Source: an uncultured Dorea sp.
GTDB taxonomy: Bacteria; Bacillota; Clostridia; Lachnospirales; Lachnospiraceae
Length of the DNA: 64,000 nt
Direction: 5' to 3'
Assembly (NCBI GenBank): GCA_900550865.1
Contig: URTM01000014.1
Span: forward strand, 1-64,000
Made by a program: the position numbers and the translations under genes. Positions 17,957 to 26,587 of the stretch are shown here, piece by piece. Below the pieces are notes generated by a model. It was not told where the DNA came from, did no database searches, and saw nothing but the letters and a program-made list of their open reading frames with translations. The first letter of the stretch is position 1; each line of letters starts with the position of its first letter.

Positions 17957-19357
17957 TTACCACTCGAATTTCTTCTCAAAGTAAGCATCCAGATCTTCAA
18001 TCTTGATTCTTTCCTGTTCCATGGTATCTCTGTCACGGACAGTTACTGCTCCGTCTTCTTCAGAATCGAAATCGTATGTTACACAGAATGGTGTTCCGAT
18101 CTCGTCCTGACGACGGTAACGTTTTCCGATATTTCCACGGTCATCATATTCGCAGTTGTATTTTTTGCTTAACTGTGCAAATACTTTCTCTGCACCTTCA
18201 TTCAGCTTCTTAGAAAGCGGAAGCACACCGATCTTAACCGGTGCCAGTGCCGGATGGAAGTGAAGAACCGTACGTGTATCAGGCTTCTCCTCTGTTCCGA
18301 TCTCTTCTTCATCATAAGCACTGCAAAGGAATGCAAGTACCATACGGTCTGCACCGAGTGACGGCTCGATAACGTATGGGATGTATTTTTCCTTTGTCTC
18401 ATCATCAAAGTATGTCAGATCCTGTCCGGATACATTCTGATGCTGTGTTAAGTCGTAATCTGTACGGTCAGCGATTCCCCACAGTTCTCCCCATCCGAAT
18501 GGGAATAAGAACTCAACGTCTGTTGTTGCTTTACTGTAGAAAGAAAGCTCTTCTTTATCATGATCACGGTAACGTACTTCATCATCTTTCAGTCCTAATG
18601 CAGACAGCCAGTTCAGACAGAACTTCTTCCAATAATCAAACCATTCAAGGTCTGTGTCCGGTTTGCAGAAGAATTCCAGTTCCATCTGTTCGAACTCTCT
18701 GGTACGGAATGTAAAGTTACCAGGTGTGATCTCGTTACGGAATGATTTACCGATCTGTCCGATACCAAATGGCAGTTTCTTTCTGGATGTACGCTGTACA
18801 TTCTTGAAGTTTACGAAAATTCCCTGTGCAGTCTCCGGACGGAGATATACCGTATTCTTCGCATCCTCTGTTACTCCCTGGAATGTCTTGAACATCAGGT
18901 TGAACTGACGGATATCTGTAAAGTCATGCTTTCCACATGTCGGACATGGAATCTGATTCTCATCGATAAAGTTCTTCATCTGCTCCTGTGTCCATGCATC
19001 TACCGCACCATCCAGTTCAATGTTATTCTCTGCACAATAATCTTCGATGACTTTATCCGCACGGAAACGTTCGTGACACTGTTTACAATCCATCAGAGGA
19101 TCACTGAATCCTCCGAGATGTCCACTTGCGATCCATGTCTGTGGGTTCATAAGGATCGCACAGTCCACACCTACATTGAACGGAGATTCCTGAATGAATT
19201 TCTTCCACCATGCTTTTTTTACATTGTTTTTCAATTCTACTCCGAGATTACCATAATCCCATGTATTCGCAAGCCCGCCATAGATCTCAGATCCCGGATA
19301 TACAAATCCTCTTGCTTTCGCCAATGAAACGATCTTATCCATAGTCTTTTCTGCCAT
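17957..19357 (-). CDS. glyQS: Glycyl-tRNA synthetase (dimeric, class II)
   Basis: Charges tRNA-Gly with glycine in the cytosol. The 466 aa of the alpha2 type show class II motif 2 around FRNEITPGNFTFRTREFEQ and motif 3 in SLGADRMVLAFL. A zinc-type Cys pair CKQC...CPTC sits in the N-terminal insertion. The C-terminal anticodon-binding part (IKIGVLPLSKKLNE) is intact. ATG 19357 (MAEKTMDKIVSLAKARGF) follows a GAGG site. The leader is only ~36 bases, too short for a T-box. It stands in a glycine-metabolism neighbourhood but has its own promoter and terminator. Confidence 0.96.
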   Translation of the reverse strand: MAEKTMDKIVSLAKARGFVYPGSEIYGGLANTWDYGNLGVELKNNVKKAWWKKFIQESPFNVGVDCAILMNPQTWIASGHLGGFSDPLMDCKQCHERFRADKVIEDYCAENNIELDGAVDAWTQEQMKNFIDENQIPCPTCGKHDFTDIRQFNLMFKTFQGVTEDAKNTVYLRPETAQGIFVNFKNVQRTSRKKLPFGIGQIGKSFRNEITPGNFTFRTREFEQMELEFFCKPDTDLEWFDYWKKFCLNWLSALGLKDDEVRYRDHDKEELSFYSKATTDVEFLFPFGWGELWGIADRTDYDLTQHQNVSGQDLTYFDDETKEKYIPYVIEPSLGADRMVLAFLCSAYDEEEIGTEEKPDTRTVLHFHPALAPVKIGVLPLSKKLNEGAEKVFAQLSKKYNCEYDDRGNIGKRYRRQDEIGTPFCVTYDFDSEEDGAVTVRDRDTMEQERIKIEDLDAYFEKKFEW

Positions 19358-19399
19358 TTTTTCATCCTCACCTTCTCAAAATATTCGTAATTGAATTTA

Positions 19400-19428
19400 A
19401 TTATAGCGTCTGCCCTCTTTGTTTTCAA
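19400..19428 (-). promoter_or_regulatory. Promoter of glyQS
   Basis: Near-consensus TTGAAA (19423-19428), 17 bp, TATAAT (19400-19405) on the minus strand, just past the recO stop region. Confidence 0.75.
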
Positions 19429-19431
19429 GCC

Positions 19432-20178
19432 TTATCGTACAATTGTTTCCAATATCTCCAATGATTTGAAGCGTTTTCCCAGATATTCATCCAGATACGC
19501 TTTCGTCAGGTTCTTTAGTTCTCCAAGCACATCTTCTTTTACAACGAAAGTATATAATTTCTCAACCGGGGAACATACGATGTACTGCAATGTATATAAT
19601 GTCGACGGAAGCAGCCGGATTCCATCGGAAATATGGCCGGCACACTGCGTGCATATCACGCCGCCTCTCCGTATACTAAATACTTTTTCCCGCTCCTTAT
19701 CCCCGCACATGATACATTCCATCACCTGCGGACCTTCCCCGTTCACGGTAATGGTCTTCAATTCGTAAATGCACCGTATCAGTTCATTCGGGATATGTAT
19801 GTTCGTCAGTGCCCGGAGCGTCTGATACAGAAGCTTCAGCATCTCGGTCTCATCGTTCGCTTCTCTTGCATAATACCCGGCCAGATCCATAAAATAGAAT
19901 CCGTAATAGGCACCTTCTACATCCGTACGCAATTCCTGGAAATAATTGGAAACAGAGGCCGACACCAGCGTATAAGATGTCCGCCCCTCATATACAGTAA
20001 ACTCTCCAAATGAAAAAGGGCTCGTCACTCCCATCAGTGCACTGTTCGGTCTTCTTGCGCCACGTGCGAATGCCGAGATTTTCCCTCTTTCTCTGGTCAG
20101 TATTACCACTCGTCTGTCATATTCACCTATTGGTGCTGCTGTCAGTATCATGCCAGTCAGTGTAATCTGATTTACCAA
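19432..20178 (-). CDS. recO: DNA repair protein RecO
   Basis: Recombination mediator that acts with RecR to load RecA on SSB-coated DNA. The 248 aa have an N-terminal OB-fold (ITLTGMILTAAPIGEYDRRVVILT) and a zinc-binding module CIMCG...CTQC near residues 150-180. The start is a TTG at 20178, six bases after AAGGAG. The family N-terminus VNQITLTG matches this start. The 5' end overlaps the 3' end of the YqzL-like gene by 56 bases, suggesting translational coupling. It belongs to an era-yqzL-recO operon as in Bacillus. Confidence 0.93.
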   Translation of the reverse strand: MVNQITLTGMILTAAPIGEYDRRVVILTRERGKISAFARGARRPNSALMGVTSPFSFGEFTVYEGRTSYTLVSASVSNYFQELRTDVEGAYYGFYFMDLAGYYAREANDETEMLKLLYQTLRALTNIHIPNELIRCIYELKTITVNGEGPQVMECIMCGDKEREKVFSIRRGGVICTQCAGHISDGIRLLPSTLYTLQYIVCSPVEKLYTFVVKEDVLGELKNLTKAYLDEYLGKRFKSLEILETIVR

Positions 20179-20293
20179 TTGTATCTCCTTCTTTGTATCT
20201 GTTTATCGTCTCCTCACAGATACTCATACCTTTATAATACAGATAATCTTCTATCTTACCTGATGCGACGAATCTGTCCCAGTACTCTTCCAT
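20123..20293 (-). CDS. YqzL-like small protein
   Basis: A 56-codon gene, too short for most length cut-offs, between era and recO. In Bacillus subtilis the small gene yqzL occupies the same place. The protein starts MEEYWDRFVASGKIEDYLYY and continues with GMSICEETINRYKEG; the W-x-x-F-x-x-S/T-G-x-I-x-x-Y-L pattern is typical of YqzL-like proteins. It has a good ribosome site (GAGGTG eight bases before ATG 20293) and ends at TGA 20123-20125 inside recO. Function is unknown; it is likely cytosolic and acidic. Confidence 0.82.
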   Translation of the reverse strand: MEEYWDRFVASGKIEDYLYYKGMSICEETINRYKEGDTIGKSDYTDWHDTDSSTNR

Positions 20294-20366
20294 ATGATCA
20301 CCTCATCCTTTGCCAGGGCATATTTTTTAATGCTCTAAGATTAGGTTCTCCCATGGGCACTGCTTT

Positions 20367-21263
20367 TTATTCATCTTCGCGGTATCCAAAATTTTTCATC
20401 AAAAATTCACTGTCTCTCCAGTCTTTCTTTACTTTGACCCAGAGCTTGAGATTGACCTGCTGATTCAGCATTTTCTCGATCTCATAACGTGCAGTACTTC
20501 CGATCTTTTTCAACATACTTCCTTTTTTACCAATAATTATCCCCTTGTGTGAATCGCGCTCACAGATAATGGTTGCATCGATGTGCATCACTTTATTTCT
20601 GACTTTCATACTGTCAATGGCAACTGCGATACCGTGCGGAATCTCTTCCTGCAGGCAGTGCAGTGCTTTTTCACGGATCAGTTCGGCCACAATCTGACGC
20701 TCCGGCTGATCTGTAATGGTATCTTCATCATAGAACTGTGGTCCGTACGGAAGGTATTTCATGATCACTTTTACAAGCTCATCGGTATTGTCACCGTTTC
20801 TCGCAGATACCGGAACGATTTCTGCAAAGTCATAGACATCTTTGTACGCAGCGATGGCCGGAAGAACATCTTCCTTCTTTACACTGTCTATCTTATTGAT
20901 GACCAGTACAACCGGTGTCGTTACTTTCTTAAGCTGGCTGATGATATGCTGTTCACCTGCACCGATAAATGTTGTCGGCTCTACCAGCCAGAGCACCACG
21001 TCAACTTCATTCAATGTACGTTCTGCCACATTGACCATATACTCCCCAAGCTTGTTCTTTGCTTTATGGATTCCCGGTGTATCCACGAACACAATCTGAC
21101 CGTCATCTGTTGTAAGTATGGTCTGGATACGGTTACGTGTCGTCTGTGGTTTATTCGATGTAATCGCGATCTTCTGTCCAATCAGCTGGTTCATCAGAGT
21201 TGATTTTCCAACGTTTGGACGGCCGATCAATGTTACAAATCCTGATTTATAATCCTTTTTCAT
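20367..21263 (-). CDS. era: GTPase Era
   Basis: Essential Ras-like GTPase that binds 16S rRNA and assists 30S ribosome assembly. The 298 aa carry the G1 motif GRPNVGKS at residues 14-21, G3 DTPGI, G4 NKID and a C-terminal KH domain with VIIGKKGSMLKKIGSTAR-type GxxG. The gene order era, YqzL-like, recO is conserved in Firmicutes. ATG 21263 starts MKKDYKSGFVTLIGRPN. The gene starts 33 bp after the M16 protease gene on the same strand, so all may share a transcript. Confidence 0.97.
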   Translation of the reverse strand: MKKDYKSGFVTLIGRPNVGKSTLMNQLIGQKIAITSNKPQTTRNRIQTILTTDDGQIVFVDTPGIHKAKNKLGEYMVNVAERTLNEVDVVLWLVEPTTFIGAGEQHIISQLKKVTTPVVLVINKIDSVKKEDVLPAIAAYKDVYDFAEIVPVSARNGDNTDELVKVIMKYLPYGPQFYDEDTITDQPERQIVAELIREKALHCLQEEIPHGIAVAIDSMKVRNKVMHIDATIICERDSHKGIIIGKKGSMLKKIGSTARYEIEKMLNQQVNLKLWVKVKKDWRDSEFLMKNFGYREDE

Positions 21264-21296
21264 ATTTTCTCCTGTTCTTTTTACTATTGAAGGCGC

Positions 21297-24218
21297 CTAA
21301 AATGTTGTCACATTTTTAAACATATCTTTTGCTTCTTCTATCTTCTCTTCGCTTCCGATCACGCAGATCTGTCCGGCTTTCATCACTGCTTCTACGACAT
21401 CTGCCAGTTTTCGGATGTCTTCCTGACCTGCCTCCAGGATCTGCAGACGTTCTTTTTTGATCGTCTCTGCACTGACTTTATTCATGTACAGATTAAACGA
21501 ACGGTCTCCTTTTGCAGACGGTGTCATCGGCTGGTCAATGTTACTCATGGTTCCGATAATATATTTGTTCATGTCACGGTCACTGACAGTAAAGTTTCTC
21601 AGATAATCTGCGATGCCTTCATAGACTTCCATTGTTCTTTCCAGGTTCGGATCACGGTAAGATACAAAATATCCTTCTCCGGTACGGCTGAATCCGCTCA
21701 TGCAGCCATAAGCGCCGCCTTTGACACGGATATTCTGCCACAGGTAATCATAGCTTAAGATCACCTTTAAGATCTGCAATGCACCTGTATAATCTGCCCC
21801 GTTATCAATAAAGTTGCCGACTCTTGCCACATACTGAACTTTGGAAGCAGTCTTGAATCCTTCATTCTTCATCTCACAGTGCAGTACGCATCTGGTATCT
21901 TCCACCGGATCTTCGAACATTGCTTTCTTCAGACCTTCTACCAGCTCTTCCATGCCGTTCAGGCCCTCTTTTGCAGCCGTGTAACTGATCATCATATTGT
22001 CTGCACGGAACAGCTTATGAGCCAGCATCTGAAGCTTCTGTACCAATACGTCTTTTTCTTCTTCAAAATGTTCCTCGATATAAGCGATCTTATCATAGAA
22101 CTCGATACCGCTTGTCATGTCTTTTAACTTAGATGACGGAGATGCATAAGACATCGCACGAAGCACTGCTGTTGTATGTCCGGAAGACTGGAATTTCATA
22201 AGAAGTCTTGACTTCTGCATTGCAAGAATCTCTCTGATTCTCTTGGTATCTCCCAGTTTCGAACGTGTCAGGATCTCCTCCATCATCCGGAATACGACTG
22301 GCAGCTTCTGATATAATGCCTTTCCTTTGATTTCAAATGTTGCTTTGAATTCTTTTTCCGGCACTTTGGAAATGTCTGTATACAGTTCCAGTGATGTTCC
22401 GATACCGCCGGTATGCACGTTGATCTCATTAAAGAGTTCTCCGTACTTATAATTCTCGCTATCAATGACTCCAAGTACTCCCTGCAGGATTCCGACATAC
22501 GGAAGATCTGCTTCTTCCACACCTGACATATCGAATAACACATCCACGTATCCGATGCCATTTGTCTCAATCTCATGGTAAACTACCGGTACATCTGCGA
22601 TTCTTTTTTCTTCATTGATGATCGGCTCAATCTCTTTTGAAATATCTTCTCTTGAAAGAACCGGGATCTTCTCAAGATTTTCTACTGCATCCGGTGCTGA
22701 CTGATATGCCTCTAATGCATTGGAACGCTCTACCAGTTCTTTTCTTTCTTCTTCTGTAAGACTTTCTTTGTATGCCTGCAACTTCTCCTGAAGTTCTTTG
22801 TCCATTCTTGCAGTACGTCCTTTTTCCGGCTTGATCAGCACAATCGCACCGTGCGTATTCTCTAACAGATATTTGCGGATCAGTTCTTCATAATATCCTG
22901 TTCCGACCTGTGCCTTTAAGAACTCGAATGTATCCAGCGCTTCGATATGGATAAATGGTTTTTCGTCATCGTATAACCAGCTGTCCATAATCTGCAGTCC
23001 GTACATCAGTCCCTTCGGATAACCTCCGAAATCCGCCTCTCTGTAACGGAACTCATTATAATTGATTCCGGCTTCGAGAGCTTTCTTATCCATTCCATTT
23101 TCAACAATATCTTTTAATGTATCCTCGATTACTTTCACAAATGCTTCTTTCTGTTCTACATTCGCATTCTTCGCAATGACAGAAAAGATCGGCTGGTAAA
23201 TTCCGTTGTCATACGATCCCATAATGTCTTTTCCGATCCCGGCATCCGTAAGTGCTCTCTTAAGCGGTGCTCCCGGTGCAGATAACAATGCATAATCCAA
23301 TACTTCAAATGCCAGATACAGCTTCTCATCCAGGCTTGTTCCAATGACTTTATTGTAAGAAATGTAAGTATTATCCTCTTCTGATTCATCGCTTGCTATG
23401 GAATATGGCATCTCTTTTTCGATTACTTTATCAAATGGTTCCTGATAGCGGATCTTGGAATCTACCGGCGCATAGTCGAATTTGCTCAGATATTCCTGAT
23501 CCAGCCAGTTTAATTTTTCTTCCATGTCCATATTTCCATACAGGTAAATGTAACTGTTTGACGGATGATAATATCTTCTGTGGAAATCCAGGAACTGCTC
23601 ATACGTAAGTTCCGGAATCACTTCCGGATCCCCGCCAGATTCGTTCGCATATGAGGTATCCGGGAACAATGTATTCAATACCACTCTGTCCAGCACACCT
23701 TCCGGTGAAGAGAATGCTCCCTTCATCTCATTATATACAACACCGTTGTAAGCCAGATCATCTTCCAGAGAATCCATCTTGTAGCTCCAGCCTTCCTGAC
23801 GGAAGATCTCTTCATGCTGATAAATATTCGGATAGAATACCGCATCCATATATACATGCATCAGATTCTGGAAATCCTTATCATTACAGCTTGCTACCGG
23901 GTAAACCGTCTTATCCGGATAAGTCATTGCATTTAAAAATGTATTCAGTGAACCCTTTACCAGTTCTACGAACGGATCCTTCGCCGGGAAATTCTTAGAT
24001 CCACACAGTACGGAATGTTCCATGATATGTGGTACTCCGGTACTGTCTGACGGCGGTGTACGGAATCCGATATTGAATACCTTGTTGTCATCATCATTTT
24101 CTATCAGTAAGATCCTTGCCCCGCTCTTCTTATGCTTTAACAGCATTCCGTGGGATTTGATCCCTTTTAAATCTTCTTCTTTTACTAATTCGTAAGCACT
24201 TAAGTCTTTTACACTCAT
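21297..24218 (-). CDS. Insulinase-family (M16C) metalloprotease
   Basis: Large zinc peptidase of the PreP/Cym1 type that degrades oligopeptides in a closed two-half chamber. The inverted zinc motif HxxEH is H64-I-M-E67-H68, in HIMEHSVLCGSKNFP. The distal glutamate ligand is expected in NEMKGAFSSPEGV. The 973 aa match M16C length, with an M16C-associated middle region and a C-terminal half lacking the zinc motif, as expected. No signal peptide is present, so it is cytosolic. It precedes era by 33 bp. It may recycle peptides to amino acids (inference). Confidence 0.92.
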   Translation of the reverse strand: MSVKDLSAYELVKEEDLKGIKSHGMLLKHKKSGARILLIENDDDNKVFNIGFRTPPSDSTGVPHIMEHSVLCGSKNFPAKDPFVELVKGSLNTFLNAMTYPDKTVYPVASCNDKDFQNLMHVYMDAVFYPNIYQHEEIFRQEGWSYKMDSLEDDLAYNGVVYNEMKGAFSSPEGVLDRVVLNTLFPDTSYANESGGDPEVIPELTYEQFLDFHRRYYHPSNSYIYLYGNMDMEEKLNWLDQEYLSKFDYAPVDSKIRYQEPFDKVIEKEMPYSIASDESEEDNTYISYNKVIGTSLDEKLYLAFEVLDYALLSAPGAPLKRALTDAGIGKDIMGSYDNGIYQPIFSVIAKNANVEQKEAFVKVIEDTLKDIVENGMDKKALEAGINYNEFRYREADFGGYPKGLMYGLQIMDSWLYDDEKPFIHIEALDTFEFLKAQVGTGYYEELIRKYLLENTHGAIVLIKPEKGRTARMDKELQEKLQAYKESLTEEERKELVERSNALEAYQSAPDAVENLEKIPVLSREDISKEIEPIINEEKRIADVPVVYHEIETNGIGYVDVLFDMSGVEEADLPYVGILQGVLGVIDSENYKYGELFNEINVHTGGIGTSLELYTDISKVPEKEFKATFEIKGKALYQKLPVVFRMMEEILTRSKLGDTKRIREILAMQKSRLLMKFQSSGHTTAVLRAMSYASPSSKLKDMTSGIEFYDKIAYIEEHFEEEKDVLVQKLQMLAHKLFRADNMMISYTAAKEGLNGMEELVEGLKKAMFEDPVEDTRCVLHCEMKNEGFKTASKVQYVARVGNFIDNGADYTGALQILKVILSYDYLWQNIRVKGGAYGCMSGFSRTGEGYFVSYRDPNLERTMEVYEGIADYLRNFTVSDRDMNKYIIGTMSNIDQPMTPSAKGDRSFNLYMNKVSAETIKKERLQILEAGQEDIRKLADVVEAVMKAGQICVIGSEEKIEEAKDMFKNVTTF

Positions 24219-24357
24219 GAATTTCTATGTTCTCCTTTCGTCTGCAATCTTCCATTTCCCCAAAGCAGAAGATTCTTCTGCCCCGCAATATATCTACTGG
24301 AATAATTGCCACTCATGCAAGATATTATAACACCTTTCTTATTATTCTGCACCTATC

Positions 24358-24418
24358 AAAAAAAGACTCCAAAGCAACTTTTGCGCCACATACTTTTATG
24401 CAAGGCAAAGAGTCTTTG
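24358..24418 (-). terminator. Terminator after the lysine-riboswitch-controlled transporter
   Basis: Stem AAGACTC / GAGTCTT (24363-24369 with 24410-24416) with a partly paired interior, followed by TTTTTTTGA on the minus strand. Confidence 0.7.
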
Positions 24419-24453
24419 AAGTCTCTGCTAATTTTAATTTTTTAACAAATCAT

Positions 24454-26067
24454 TTATGAATAGCTTTCTGTTCTCTTCTTCATGAGCAGTAAAGCTGCTA
24501 CCAGAAGTACCATACCGATTGGAAGACAGATCAATGCATTCTGAACAAATCCGGCAATTACATAAGTAATGCAGGAAACAACTGCAACGGTTGCCGCATA
24601 CGGTAACTGTGTCGTTACATGGTTGACATGATTACACTGCGCTCCCGCGGATGCCATGATCGTTGTATCCGAAATAGGTGAACAATGATCTCCACATACA
24701 GCTCCGGCCATACAAGCTGAGATAGAGATGATCATCATAGTCTCGTTCGTTCCCTGGAATACCGCTACTACGATCGGGATCAGGATTCCGAATGTTCCCC
24801 ATGATGTTCCAGTTGCAAATGCAAGGAAGCATCCTACGAGGAAGATAATTGCAGGCAGGAAGTTTAATAATCCTCCAGCTGCGGACTGCATAACATTAGC
24901 CACATACTCTGCTGCGCCAAGACTGTCTGTCATTGCTTTTAATGTCCATGCAAATGTCAGGATCAGGATTGCAGGTACCATAGCCTTGAATCCTTCCGGA
25001 ACACATTCCATAGATTCACGGAACTTAAGTACTTTTCTAAGTGCATAAAATACAACCGTAACAACCAATGCGAAGAAACTTCCAAGCATCAGACCTACCG
25101 ATGCATCACTTGCCGAAAATGCTTTAACAAAGCCTGTTCCACTAAAGAAGCCTCCTGTATAAAGCATACCGCAGATGCAGAAAATGATCAGGACCACTAT
25201 CGGGAATACCAGATCGATCACTTTTCCCTTTTCTTCTACGATCTCATTCTCAGCATTTGCATATGGCCTGTCCGGTGTAGTATAGATATCACCCTTTACA
25301 GCATTATCTTCATGTAATTTCATCGGGCCATAATCAATCTTAAGCACTACGATCAAAACCATTGCAAGAATTGTAAGTAAAGCATAATAGTTATACGGAA
25401 TCGCACGCATAAAAATAGAAAATCCATCTTCACCTTTTACAAATCCTGTTACAGCCGCTGCCCATGATGAGATTGGAGCGATGATACATACCGGTGCCGC
25501 TGTCGCATCGATCAGATACGCCAGTTTCGCACGTGATACATTGTGCTTATCTGTGATCGGACGCATAACACTTCCAACTGTCAGGCAGTTAAAATAATCA
25601 TCAATAAAGATCAGGATTCCAAGCACGATCGTTGCAAGCTGTGCCCCAACTCTTGTCTTGATGTGAATACTAGCCCAACGCCCAAATGCTGCCGAACCTC
25701 CTGCATTATTCATCATGCAGACCATAATTCCAAGAATAACCAGGAATACCAGGATTCCCATATTATAGCTATCTGTCAGTACTCCTACGATTCCATCTTC
25801 AAATATATGCAATACTGCCTTTTCAAAATGGAAATTAGACCAGAAGATTCCTCCGATCGCAATTCCGACAAACAGGGAACTATACACTTCTTTCGTGATC
25901 AGTGCAAGACCAATTGCCACAATTGGGGGTACCAGTGCCCAGAATGATGAATACATCTTTGGTACATACTCTTTTCCTCCATCTGCCGCAAATACGGTAA
26001 TTGCACCGCATGCAAAGATCATGAGGCAGGTGAGTACGGCAAAGAGTAATTTTTTTCTTTTTCTCAT
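24454..26067 (-). CDS. NhaC-family transporter under lysine riboswitch (predicted lysine transporter LysW)
   Basis: Polytopic membrane protein of the NhaC antiporter superfamily, with about 11 hydrophobic segments and motifs GSVMRPITDKHNVSRAKLAYL and MAGAVCGDHCSPISDTTIM. Family annotation alone would say Na+/H+ antiporter. The lysine riboswitch and terminator directly upstream make lysine uptake more likely; NhaC-like genes behind LYS elements were named LysW in comparative genomics. The frame opens nine codons earlier, but ATG 26067 follows AAGGAGAG and is preferred (537 aa). The N-terminus MRKRKKLLFAVLTCLMIF and then VFAADGG looks like a cleavable signal peptide, unusual for this family. 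Confidence 0.82.
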   Translation of the reverse strand: MRKRKKLLFAVLTCLMIFACGAITVFAADGGKEYVPKMYSSFWALVPPIVAIGLALITKEVYSSLFVGIAIGGIFWSNFHFEKAVLHIFEDGIVGVLTDSYNMGILVFLVILGIMVCMMNNAGGSAAFGRWASIHIKTRVGAQLATIVLGILIFIDDYFNCLTVGSVMRPITDKHNVSRAKLAYLIDATAAPVCIIAPISSWAAAVTGFVKGEDGFSIFMRAIPYNYYALLTILAMVLIVVLKIDYGPMKLHEDNAVKGDIYTTPDRPYANAENEIVEEKGKVIDLVFPIVVLIIFCICGMLYTGGFFSGTGFVKAFSASDASVGLMLGSFFALVVTVVFYALRKVLKFRESMECVPEGFKAMVPAILILTFAWTLKAMTDSLGAAEYVANVMQSAAGGLLNFLPAIIFLVGCFLAFATGTSWGTFGILIPIVVAVFQGTNETMMIISISACMAGAVCGDHCSPISDTTIMASAGAQCNHVNHVTTQLPYAATVAVVSCITYVIAGFVQNALICLPIGMVLLVAALLLMKKRTESYS

Positions 26068-26092
26068 AACTCTCTCTCCTTCGTTTTGTTCC

Positions 26093-26137
26093 AAAAAAAT
26101 ACCATGAACAATTTCCTCTGCGTGGATTGCTCATGGC
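26093..26137 (-). terminator. Riboswitch-controlled terminator
   Basis: CCATGAGCAAT / ATTGTTCATGG hairpin with one internal mismatch and a ~12-nt loop, followed by TATTTTTTT on the minus strand, ~26 bases before the start codon of the transporter. It is the expression platform of the lysine aptamer. Confidence 0.85.
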
Positions 26138-26257
26138 ATATATCATCTTATAAGCAGGACATCCGTATTTTCATATCATTCAACACTTCATTTATGTCCT
26201 CTATATAACTCTAAATACAAATTACATAATTAAACTCTTATATCTTCTATATACTCC

Positions 26258-26440
26258 GATAGCGCTCCACTTACTGAAGTGACAGTCCGCAGCATATTCT
26301 GCTGCGTCCCAGGAAGTATATCTCGAATATAACTCTTAAGGGATGATATCTTCCTTCGGCAGTTTTCCCTTTCAGGCAGAAATGATTTCCCTTTATCTGT
26401 TGTTCTGTCTTACTGATGAAACCTGCGCCTCTATCTAGTC
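26258..26440 (-). ncRNA. Lysine riboswitch aptamer (L-box)
   Basis: The minus strand shows conserved L-box blocks in order: AGAGGCGC (26426-26433), AGTAAG, GAAAGGGAAAACTGCCGAAGG (around 26350-26375), the GGGACGCAGC hairpin, GGACTGTCA, and GGAGCGCTATC closing P1 (26259-26268). Lysine riboswitches normally switch genes off when lysine is plentiful, by terminator formation. The aptamer lies ~120 bases before the terminator at 26093-26137. Confidence 0.93.
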
Positions 26441-26513
26441 TCATTATTCATATAATAATATTTTTATCATCTTTGATCTATTTTGTCAATACAATATGGC
26501 AAATGCATGGCAA

Positions 26514-26553
26514 CGCAAAACTCCCACAGATTCTTACGAATCTGCGGGAGTCA
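26514..26553 (-). terminator. Terminator of the PFOR gene
   Basis: 14-bp stem with one mismatch (26520-26533 with 26538-26551, loop TTAC), followed by TTTTGCG on the minus strand, ~35 bases after the PFOR stop codon. Confidence 0.8.
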
Positions 26554-26587
26554 TGATTTATACTATTCTATTGCTAATCAGATATGA

